Shown one piece after another: positions 1 through 4,736 of a DNA stretch of 8,113 nucleotides. Made by a program: the position numbers and the translations under genes. The notes beneath the pieces were generated by a model. The model did no database searches and was not told the origin of the DNA. It saw only the letters and a list, made by a program, of their open reading frames with translations. Origin of the DNA: Solirubrobacterales bacterium. Its GTDB lineage: Bacteria > Actinomycetota > Thermoleophilia > Solirubrobacterales > Solirubrobacteraceae. The stretch's first letter is position 1, and the number at the start of each line of letters is the position of its first letter. The DNA lies in assembly GCA_003151895.1 (NCBI GenBank), contig PLYX01000162.1, positions 1 to 8,113 on the forward strand, given 5' to 3'.

Positions 1-1762
1 CGAGCAGCAGCTTGTGGGCGTGCTCGGGGGTCTCGTCGAACAGGTTGCGCTCGGTGCCGAGGCTCGTGGCGAGGCTCATCACGATTTCCTCGCGGATCGG
101 GTCGATCGGAGGATTGGTGACCTGCGCGAACAGCTGCTTGAAGTAGGAGAACAGAGGCGGCGCCTGGTCTGAGAGCACCGCCAGCGAGAGGTCGTTGCCC
201 ATCGACCCGATCGGCTCCTGCGCGTCGCGGGCCATCGGCTCGAGCAGCACGCGCAGATCCTCCTGCGAGTAGCCGAACGCGCGCTGGCGCCTGCGCAGCG
301 GCTGATCTGAGAGCGTCACCTGCTCGGATGGGGGGAGGTCCGCGAAGCGCACCGCGTTGCGCGCGTACCACTCGCCGTAGGGCTTGCTTGTGGAGACCTG
401 GTGCTTGACCTCGCCGTCGTCGATCACGCGGCCCTGCTCCAGATCCACGAGGAACAGCTTGCCCGGCTGAAGACGCCCAAGCCGCTCGATCTCCTCAGCT
501 GGCACGTCGAGCAGCCCACACTCCGAGCCGAGCACGACGTGGCCGTCCTTGGTGAGCACCCAGCGCCCGGGGCGCAGTCCGTTGCGGTCGAGCGTGGCCC
601 CCACCACGCGCCCGTCGGTGAAGGCGACCGCGGCGGGGCCGTCCCAAGGCTCCATCATGCAGGAGTGGAAGGCGTAGAAGCCCTTCAGCTCCTCGGGCAG
701 GTCGGTTCGGTTGCGATAGGCCTCCGGGATCATCATCATCACCGCGTGCGGGAGCGAGCGCCCCGCGAGCATCAGCAGCTCGAGCACGTTGTCGAACGTG
801 GCGGAGTCAGAGTTGCCCTGGGTGACCACCGGAAGGATCTTGGAGAGGTCCTCCCCGAACAGATCGGAGGCGAGCTCCGACTCGCGCGCTCGCATCCAGT
901 TGACGTTGCCCATGACCGTGTTGATCTCGCCGTTGTGGCAGATCACGCGGTAGGGGTGCGCGAGCTCCCAGCTCGGGAACGTGTTGGTGGAGAAGCGCGA
1001 GTGCACGAGCGCCAGCGCGCTCTTGCAGCGCTGGTCCTGCAGATCGGGGTAGAAGGCTGCGAGCTGGTTGGAGATCAGCATGCCCTTGTAGTTGATGGTG
1101 CGCGAGGAGCTGGAGGTGACGTAGAAGCCCTTGCCGGCATCCTCGCGGGCGGCGACCGCCTGCTCGCAGACGCGCCGGATCACGTACAGCTTGCGCTCGA
1201 AGGAGTTCTGGTCGAACCCGTCGGGCTGCAACCCTTCGAGGCCGCCCTCGCGGGCCTCGGCTCCCGCCCGCTCCGCTGCCCTGTCATCGGAGATCGAGCC
1301 GGCCCCGACGAACAACTGGCGGATGACGGGACGGGACGACGCGGCTGTGGCGCCCGTGTGCTCGGGACACACCGGAACGTCGCGCCAGCCGAGCATGCGC
1401 TGGCCCTCGTCCCGAACGCTCTGCTCGAGCAGCCCCTCGATCTCCTCGCGCATCGGCGCGTGGGTGGGCAGGAAGCACATCATCACGCCGTAGGCGCCCA
1501 CCTCGGGGAGCTCGAAGTCGACGAGCGCGCGCAGCAGCTCGTCGGGCATCTGCATGAGGATCCCGGCGCCGTCGCCGGTGAGCGGGTCGGCTCCGGAGGC
1601 CCCACGGTGCTCGAGGTTCTCGAGCGCCGTTATCGCGCGCGTGACGACCTCATGCGTAGCGAGGTTGTCCAGGCGCGCGACCATTCCCACGCCGCACGCG
1701 TCGTGCTCGTAGCGGGGGTCGTAGAGTCCAGCGGCCTGTGATGGCAATGTGTGCGAAGTCAT
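1..1762 (-). CDS. gltB: Glutamate synthase large (alpha) subunit, N-terminal part
   Basis: Makes glutamate from glutamine and 2-oxoglutarate with the small subunit; a cytoplasmic enzyme of ammonia assimilation. The visible 587 residues hold the class II glutamine amidotransferase domain (about 23-440) and the start of the central domain (about 485 onward). Cys23 in HDACGVGMVARL is the expected nucleophile, exposed after removal of a short propeptide, as in the family. Further amidotransferase motifs are HSRFSTNTFPSWE (Arg256) and CHNGEINT (Asn277, Gly278), with GNSDSATFDN beyond them. The last visible stretch, PIDPIREEIVMSLATSLG followed by ERNLF, is typical of the central domain. The ATG at 1762 is chosen because it lies 7 bases after a GGGAG site and leaves a propeptide of normal length. 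The FMN-binding synthase domain, Fe-S cysteines and C-terminal domain lie beyond the left edge. The frame is open throughout. It is divergent from the regulator at 2016; gltD is not in the window. Confidence 0.96.
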   Translation of the reverse strand, partial: MTSHTLPSQAAGLYDPRYEHDACGVGMVARLDNLATHEVVTRAITALENLEHRGASGADPLTGDGAGILMQMPDELLRALVDFELPEVGAYGVMMCFLPTHAPMREEIEGLLEQSVRDEGQRMLGWRDVPVCPEHTGATAASSRPVIRQLFVGAGSISDDRAAERAGAEAREGGLEGLQPDGFDQNSFERKLYVIRRVCEQAVAAREDAGKGFYVTSSSSRTINYKGMLISNQLAAFYPDLQDQRCKSALALVHSRFSTNTFPSWELAHPYRVICHNGEINTVMGNVNWMRARESELASDLFGEDLSKILPVVTQGNSDSATFDNVLELLMLAGRSLPHAVMMMIPEAYRNRTDLPEELKGFYAFHSCMMEPWDGPAAVAFTDGRVVGATLDRNGLRPGRWVLTKDGHVVLGSECGLLDVPAEEIERLGRLQPGKLFLVDLEQGRVIDDGEVKHQVSTSKPYGEWYARNAVRFADLPPSEQVTLSDQPLRRRQRAFGYSQEDLRVLLEPMARDAQEPIGSMGNDLSLAVLSDQAPPLFSYFKQLFAQVTNPPIDPIREEIVMSLATSLGTERNLFDETPEHAHKLLL

Positions 1763-1769
1763 GTGAGTG

Positions 1770-1774
1770 CTCCC
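1770..1774 (-). promoter_or_regulatory. Ribosome binding site of gltB
   Basis: On the minus strand GGGAG lies 7 bases before the ATG at 1762. It supports this start, the one that places the amidotransferase cysteine at residue 23. Confidence 0.6.
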
Positions 1775-1777
1775 GCT

Positions 1778-1809
1778 GGGCGGCGCGTCCCAGACGGGCT
1801 GCGGCGCCC
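1778..1809 (-). promoter_or_regulatory. GC-rich hairpin in the gltB leader
   Basis: Plus-strand arms GGGCGGCGC (1778-1786) and GCGGCGCCC (1801-1809) pair at eight of nine positions, and the loop contains a further CCC-AGAC-GGG (1789-1798). In the gltB transcript the structure would end 3 bases before the ribosome binding site, so it could affect translation initiation. The pairing is seen directly; any regulatory role is inferred. Such hairpins also arise by chance in GC-rich DNA. Confidence 0.35.
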
Positions 1810-1849
1810 CCGCGGGCGTGACGGATCGGCACCTGAGGCGGAGCCCTGA

Positions 1850-1858
1850 AGGGTAGCA
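1850..1858 (-). promoter_or_regulatory. Possible extended -10 promoter for gltB
   Basis: On the minus strand TGC-TACCCT matches the extended -10 pattern TGN-TANNNT. It would place a transcript start near 1843 and give a leader of about 80 bases containing the hairpin at 1778-1809. No convincing -35 hexamer was found 16-18 bases upstream, so this is a weak candidate. Confidence 0.25.
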
Positions 1859-2006
1859 TCGCGCAAGCCCCACGAGCCGGCTGTGTGGATGGCCCAGAGG
1901 TAGGCACGAGAGGGCCGCCGGACGGGCGCCGAGGTGTGAAATCCGTCCGGGACGGGGACCATCATGGGGTGAGACGGCAAGGCAACATCGGCACGGCAAA
2001 CCACCT

Positions 2007-2013
2007 GGAGGGG
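2007..2013 (+). promoter_or_regulatory. Ribosome binding site of the RsbW-like gene
   Basis: GGAGGGG lies just before the ATG at 2016. Its GGAGG core leaves 4 bases to the start, a little tight. The next in-frame ATG, at 2028, would have 16 bases of spacing and is less likely. Confidence 0.6.
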
Positions 2014-2015
2014 CA

Positions 2016-2507
2016 ATGACGCCGGACATGGAGCTCGCGCTCGCGGCGCGGGCGGAGAACATCGCGATAGTCCGCCACGCCTTCGGCGGGCTCGGAGAGG
2101 CGTTCGCCGTGTCCGAGCAGAAGCTGTCCGACATACGCCTGGCGGTGACCGAGGCGTGCGCGAACGTGGTCGTCCATGCCTACCCCGACGGCCACGACGG
2201 GCCGATGGAGATCCTCGCGAGCATGGCCGACGACGAGCTGACCGTCGTCGTGCGCGACTGGGGACGCGGCATCGGGCCACGTCCGGACAGCCCTGGGCTC
2301 GGCCTCGGGCTGTCGCTGATCGCGGCGCTCGCCGAGACCGTGCAGCTCGGGCACGGCGGCGGGGAGCACACGGAGGTGCGCATGACCTTCGCGCTGACCG
2401 ACGAGACGCCGAGCATGAGCATCCTGCCGGGCACACCTTCTGGGGCGCACCCTGAAGGGCATACCCAAAGGGCACACGGCAGGCAGGCAAGCGGACATCG
2501 CGCATGA
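2016..2507 (+). CDS. RsbW/SpoIIAB-like anti-sigma serine kinase (GHKL ATPase)
   Basis: Proteins of this family bind and hold a SigB/SigF-type sigma factor and phosphorylate an anti-anti-sigma (STAS) partner on serine. At 163 residues it has the whole GHKL ATPase core in about 1-128: an N box with Glu46 and Asn50 in LAVTEACANVVVHAYP, a G1 box with Asp81 and Gly83 in VRDWGRGIG, and a glycine-rich lid GLGLGLSLI (94-102). All ATP and Mg-binding positions look intact, so it is probably active. Residues about 130-163 form a Gly/His/Pro/Thr-rich tail beyond the usual fold; its DNA carries a 14-bp tandem repeat, so the tail may be a late addition. It is likely cotranscribed with the gene at 2557. The SigB/SigF-type sigma gene at 3879-4667 is the obvious candidate partner, though it is on the other strand and separated by ku. 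No STAS gene is visible. Sure of the family, not of the partner. Confidence 0.88.
   Translation: MTPDMELALAARAENIAIVRHAFGGLGEAFAVSEQKLSDIRLAVTEACANVVVHAYPDGHDGPMEILASMADDELTVVVRDWGRGIGPRPDSPGLGLGLSLIAALAETVQLGHGGGEHTEVRMTFALTDETPSMSILPGTPSGAHPEGHTQRAHGRQASGHRA
2429..2483 (+). repeat. Four-copy 14-bp tandem repeat with hairpins
   Basis: The units start at 2429, 2443, 2457 and 2470 with GGGCACACC, GGGCGCACC, GGGCATACC and GGGCACACG (spacing 14, 14, 13). Because 14 is not a multiple of 3 the repeat is not conserved in the protein, so the pattern exists at DNA or RNA level. It also folds: CCTTC-T-GGG (2436-2444), loop GCGCA, CCC-T-GAAGG (2450-2458) pairs at eight of nine positions with one T-T mismatch, and GGG-CATA-CCC (2457-2466) is a second small hairpin. 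The element lies in the non-core tail of the RsbW-like gene. Confidence 0.6.
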
Positions 2508-2530
2508 GCGCATCGGAGGGTCATGCGCGA
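2498..2530. repeat. Perfect 10-bp inverted repeat between the two regulator genes
   Basis: TCGCGCATGA (2498-2507) and TCATGCGCGA (2521-2530) are exact reverse complements around a 13-base loop. The left arm contains the TGA stop of the RsbW-like gene; the right arm ends 13 bases before the ribosome binding site of the next gene. As RNA it would form a stable stem at the gene junction, able to stabilise the upstream message, attenuate read-through or reduce translational coupling. No T tract follows, so it is not a classic intrinsic terminator. It could also be a DNA-binding site. Confidence 0.6.
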
Positions 2531-2543
2531 CCCGCCGTCTTGC

Positions 2544-2549
2544 GAGGAG
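2544..2549 (+). promoter_or_regulatory. Ribosome binding site of the second regulator gene
   Basis: GAGGAG lies 7 bases before the ATG at 2557, good spacing that supports this start and shows the gene can be translated independently of its upstream neighbour. Confidence 0.65.
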
Positions 2550-2556
2550 CTCGACC

Positions 2557-2973
2557 ATGACTGGCCCCACCGCGCGCGAACAGGAACAAGCCACCGACGA
2601 CGTGGCGCACCTGCGCCTGGCCAACGGCCCGCTCGTGGGCCCTGTGCTGTGGCGGGTGGTGTCGATGGTGCTGGCTCGCGCCGATTGGCCGCTTGACCGA
2701 CTCCACGACGCCCTGCTCGTGTGTGACACGCTGTGCGCGCACGCTCCCGCGTACGCGAACGACGGCAGGCTGACGTTCAGCGTGCAGGCTGACGAGCACG
2801 AGGCCGAGTTGCGCGTGCGGGACCTGACCGATGACGGCGCCGCGGGGCTTGTCAAGGACGCGATCCTGCCGGTGGTGGGCAACGTGCTCGAGAGCATGGC
2901 CGAGCGCCTTTCGATCGAGCCCGGCAAGCAGGGCGAGGCCGCTCAGTTGGTACTCGTGCTCAGCTCGAGCTGA
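2557..2973 (+). CDS. Degenerate GHKL/RsbW-like regulator, probable pseudokinase
   Basis: A 138-residue protein of no family I can name with certainty. Laid against the RsbW-like protein just upstream, it shows the same order of elements: a helix DALLVCDTLCAHAPAY (51-66) where the N box would be, a strand pair RLTFSVQADEHEAELRVRDL (71-90) ending in the G1 position, then a helix and a last strand (131-136). Key ATP-binding features are missing: the N-box Asn is Ala61 by this alignment and its Glu is Asp57, only Asp89 of the G1 box is kept, and the glycine-rich lid is replaced by ILPVVGNVLESM. It therefore probably cannot bind or hydrolyse ATP and may act as a binding partner, for example of the upstream kinase or of a sigma factor. 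The gene starts 49 bases after its neighbour with its own ribosome site, so a two-gene transcript is likely. Its 3' end overlaps the 3' end of ku. The alignment was made by eye. Confidence 0.7.
   Translation: MTGPTAREQEQATDDVAHLRLANGPLVGPVLWRVVSMVLARADWPLDRLHDALLVCDTLCAHAPAYANDGRLTFSVQADEHEAELRVRDLTDDGAAGLVKDAILPVVGNVLESMAERLSIEPGKQGEAAQLVLVLSSS
2960..2973. repeat. 14-bp perfect palindrome shared by two convergent stop codons
   Basis: TCAGCTCGAGCTGA equals its own reverse complement. Read on the plus strand it ends the regulator gene with AGC TCG AGC TGA; read on the minus strand it ends ku with the same codons. Both proteins therefore finish in Ser-Ser-Ser from the same 12 base pairs. The flanking bases (C at 2959, C at 2974) do not extend the symmetry. 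Confidence 0.9.
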
Positions 2974-3742
2974 CCTGCTCGAGACTCGCTTCGAGTGCCT
3001 TCATGACGTCTGGCGAGTCGGGCGGGCGCTCGGGTTCTGCGCCCAGCTGGAGCGGCTCGCCGGCGGCCTTGCGGTCGATCAGGTCGAGCACAGCCTCGCG
3101 GAAGGTGTCCTGGTACTTGTCGATGTCAAACGGCTCTGCGATCGATGCCACGAGGCGACGGGCGACGTCGAGCTCCTGTTCGTCGAGCTCGCCTTCGAGT
3201 CCTTCGAGCTCGCGCAGCCCGGTGGTCGGGTTGACCTCGTCGGCGTAGCTCATTGTGAGCATCAGCAGCGCATTCTCGCGCGGGCGGATCGCCACGAGCC
3301 GTTCTTTGGAGCGCATCACGATGCGCCCGATCGCGATCTTGCCGGTGTCCTTCATTGCATTCAGGAGCAATCGATAGGGGTGCGCGCCCCCAGGCCCCGG
3401 AACGACGTGGTAAGGGTGGTCGAAGTAGATCGGATCGATCTCCTCCAGGGCCACGAAGTCCTCGACCTGGATCGTGCGCGTGAACAGCGGTTCCAGCGCC
3501 GCCAACTCGCTCGCCTCCACCGGCACGTAGCGATCGGGGGCTATCTCGTACCCCTTGACGATCTCGCTGAGCGGGATCTCTTCGCCGTCGAGGGAGCACA
3601 CGTGCTTCTGGTGGATACGCCCGTTGTCGAGCGTGTGGATCTGGTGGAAGTGGACCGTCTTGCGCGTGACGGCGCTGTAGAGCTTTACGGGCACGCTGAC
3701 CAAGCCGAAGCTGAGGGTCCCCATCCACATTGCTCTTGGCAT
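2960..3742 (-). CDS. ku: Ku, non-homologous end-joining DNA end-binding protein
   Basis: Bacterial Ku forms a homodimeric ring on double-strand DNA ends and recruits the ligase LigD. The 260 residues match the family from start to end: MPRAMWMGTLSFGLVSVPVK (1-20), KTVHFHQIH, then KHVCSLDGEEIP and KGYEIAPDRYVPV, then the well-conserved EEIDPIYFDHPYHV core, LLNAMKDTGKIAIGRIVMRSKE, and a C-terminal Ku region with MSYADEV and EPFDIDKYQDTFREAVLDLI. The tail after the core is short and ends in acidic and serine residues, without the long Lys-rich extension seen in some Ku proteins. The ATG at 3742 is the only reasonable start, as the frame closes upstream at a stop without another ATG; the nearest GGGAG lies 15 bases away, too far to be ideal. 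It converges with the regulator at 2557 and overlaps it by 14 bases. ligD is not in the window. Confidence 0.96.
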   Translation of the reverse strand: MPRAMWMGTLSFGLVSVPVKLYSAVTRKTVHFHQIHTLDNGRIHQKHVCSLDGEEIPLSEIVKGYEIAPDRYVPVEASELAALEPLFTRTIQVEDFVALEEIDPIYFDHPYHVVPGPGGAHPYRLLLNAMKDTGKIAIGRIVMRSKERLVAIRPRENALLMLTMSYADEVNPTTGLRELEGLEGELDEQELDVARRLVASIAEPFDIDKYQDTFREAVLDLIDRKAAGEPLQLGAEPERPPDSPDVMKALEASLEQVSSS

Positions 3743-3750
3743 TTGGATAC

Positions 3751-3779
3751 ATGTTGACTCCCGGATGGGACATTGTCAA
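3751..3779 (-). promoter_or_regulatory. Probable ku promoter, possibly giving a leaderless mRNA
   Basis: On the minus strand a consensus -35 TTGACA (3774-3779) is followed after 17 bases by CAACAT (3751-3756), a moderate -10 match. The expected start of transcription is about 3742-3745, at or next to the ku ATG. That fits the lack of a well-spaced ribosome site and suggests leaderless translation. The -35 is seen clearly; the -10 and the leaderless reading are inferred. Confidence 0.5.
3754..3779. repeat. Inverted repeat over the ku promoter (operator candidate)
   Basis: On the plus strand the outer arms TTGAC (3754-3758) and GTCAA (3775-3779) enclose inner arms TCCC (3759-3762) and GGGA (3767-3770), with loop GGAT and a 4-base bulge CATT. 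The outer arms coincide with the -35 and overlap the -10 of the proposed ku promoter, the usual position of a repressor site. Function is inferred from position only. Confidence 0.4.
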
Positions 3780-3791
3780 GCCTTATCGTCA

Positions 3792-3817
3792 ACACGGGCG
3801 CGCTGACGCGCCCGTGT
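3792..3817 (-). terminator. GC-rich hairpin, probable terminator of the sigma factor gene
   Basis: ACACGGGCGCG (3792-3802) and CGCGCCCGTGT (3807-3817) form a perfect 11-bp stem with loop CTGA. It lies about 60 bases downstream of the sigma gene's stop and just upstream of the ku promoter, so it would insulate ku from sigma transcription. No T tract follows on the minus strand; tail-less GC hairpins of this kind are common in high-GC actinobacteria. Confidence 0.65.
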
Positions 3818-3878
3818 ACGGTGGGGCGGGGCGGGGGTGACGCCGGCGCCCGCGCGCGAGGCGGCGCGATCCTGTGGA

Positions 3879-4667
3879 TCAGGGCGCGGCGTCCGCGGCG
3901 TCAACACCGGCGCGCAGGCGCGCCAGCGCCTGGCGGATGAGACGTGAGACCTGCATCTGGGAGACGCCGATCCGCTCACCGATCTCCGCCTGCGTGAGGT
4001 CATCGCCGAAACGGAGCCTCAGCACGGTTCGCTCACGCTCGCCGATGCGCCCCATCAGCGGCTCCAGCGTCGCGCGGTCCTCAGCGCGGTCGAAGCCGTG
4101 ATCGTGGGACCCGAGCGCCTCGGCCACGCTCTCGGTCTCTTCATCTCGCGTGGAGCGCGGGGCATCGAGCGAGCTCGCCCTGTAGGCGCCCATCGCCTCG
4201 AGCGCCTCGAGCACCTGCTCCTCCGAGGCTTCCACGATTTGTGCGATATCGCCCACCGACGGAGAACGACGCCGCCCGAGCGACAGTCGCGTAACCGTCT
4301 GGTCGACGCGCAGTGCCAGCTCCTGTAGATCGCGCGGAACCCGCACCGACCATGTGCGATCGCGGAAGTGGCGCTTGAGCTCGCCGAGAATCGTGGGCAC
4401 CGCGTAGCTGGAGAACATCACCTCACGCGAGCAGTCGAAGCGATCGACCGCCTTGAGCAGGCCGATCGAGGCGACTTGGATGAGATCCTCGATCGGCTCG
4501 TCGGTGTGCTGGTAGCGGCGCGCGAGCCTGCGGGCGAGCGGCAGGTAGCGTTCGATCAGGAGCTCGCGCGCATGGGGATCGCCGTCGACTCGCATGCGCG
4601 CGAACAACTCGAGGTCGGACAGCACCGACGGCACCTGCATGACGGTAGCCGCTAATCCCGCTTCCAT
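3879..4667 (-). CDS. SigB/SigF-family (group 3) RNA polymerase sigma factor
   Basis: Directs RNA polymerase to stress- or development-type promoters. The 262 residues contain region 2 (about 35-112), with EDLIQVASIGLLKAVDRFD for core binding and -10 recognition and FSSYAVPTILGELKRHFRDR followed by Trp106 and VRVPR. Region 3 follows (about 113-165), then region 4 (about 212-252) with the helix-turn-helix TQAEIGERIGVSQMQVSRLI. The motif ILGELKRHFRD followed by SVRVPRDLQEL is characteristic of the SigB/SigF/SigG group, normally controlled by RsbW/SpoIIAB-type anti-sigma factors; one such gene lies 1.4 kb away at 2016. The start at 4667 has GAAGGGA 4 bases upstream; the next ATG, at residue 10, has none. 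Residues 1-30 form a short region 1-like leader. It lies 69 bases after the helicase-nuclease gene in the same direction, with a candidate promoter of its own between them. The subfamily is secure; a species-level name is not. Confidence 0.93.
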   Translation of the reverse strand: MEAGLAATVMQVPSVLSDLELFARMRVDGDPHARELLIERYLPLARRLARRYQHTDEPIEDLIQVASIGLLKAVDRFDCSREVMFSSYAVPTILGELKRHFRDRTWSVRVPRDLQELALRVDQTVTRLSLGRRRSPSVGDIAQIVEASEEQVLEALEAMGAYRASSLDAPRSTRDEETESVAEALGSHDHGFDRAEDRATLEPLMGRIGERERTVLRLRFGDDLTQAEIGERIGVSQMQVSRLIRQALARLRAGVDAADAAP

Positions 4668-4671
4668 AAGT

Positions 4672-4678
4672 TCCCTTC
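4672..4678 (-). promoter_or_regulatory. Ribosome binding site of the sigma factor gene
   Basis: GAAGGGA on the minus strand lies 4 bases before the ATG at 4667 and decides between that start and the ATG nine codons later. Confidence 0.5.
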
Positions 4679-4684
4679 CACCTC

Positions 4685-4708
4685 ATATGCTTCGTCTGAT
4701 CGCGAAAC
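4685..4708 (-). promoter_or_regulatory. Candidate SigB/SigF-type promoter of the sigma gene
   Basis: On the minus strand GTTT (4705-4708) is followed after 14 bases by GCATAT (4685-4690). The known SigF/SigB consensus is GTTT, 14-16 bases, then GGGTAT; four of six -10 bases match. If real, the sigma factor would drive its own gene, as is common in this family. The stretch is among the least GC-rich in the window and also holds a small hairpin AACGA-TTCAG-TCGTT (4710-4724). A housekeeping promoter at the same place cannot be excluded. Confidence 0.3.
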
Positions 4709-4736
4709 AAACGATTCAGTCGTTGAGCGTATCCCC

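Noticed and set aside
401..1741. Long open frame on the plus strand (446 codons)
   Set aside because: It lies wholly opposite gltB, which has clear family motifs; its protein is low-complexity, rich in His, Arg, Val and Glu, as GC-rich antisense frames usually are.
1763..2015. A riboswitch or small RNA gene in the gltB/RsbW-like intergenic region
   Set aside because: Only short inverted repeats were found (for example CCGTC-CGG-GACGG at 1943-1955) and nothing matching a known riboswitch pattern by eye.
2461..2466. GGGTAT on the minus strand, matching a SigF -10
   Set aside because: No GTTT lies 14-16 bases upstream, and no gene starts downstream on that strand; it is part of the 14-bp tandem repeat.
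1962..2927. Minus-strand open frame of 321 codons covering the two regulator genes
   Set aside because: The plus-strand genes have good ribosome sites and a GHKL fold; the opposite frame has an Arg/Ser-rich composition and no family likeness.
3742..3754. Alternative ku start at the ATG at 3752
   Set aside because: It is 10 bases upstream of the accepted start and therefore out of frame with the Ku coding sequence.
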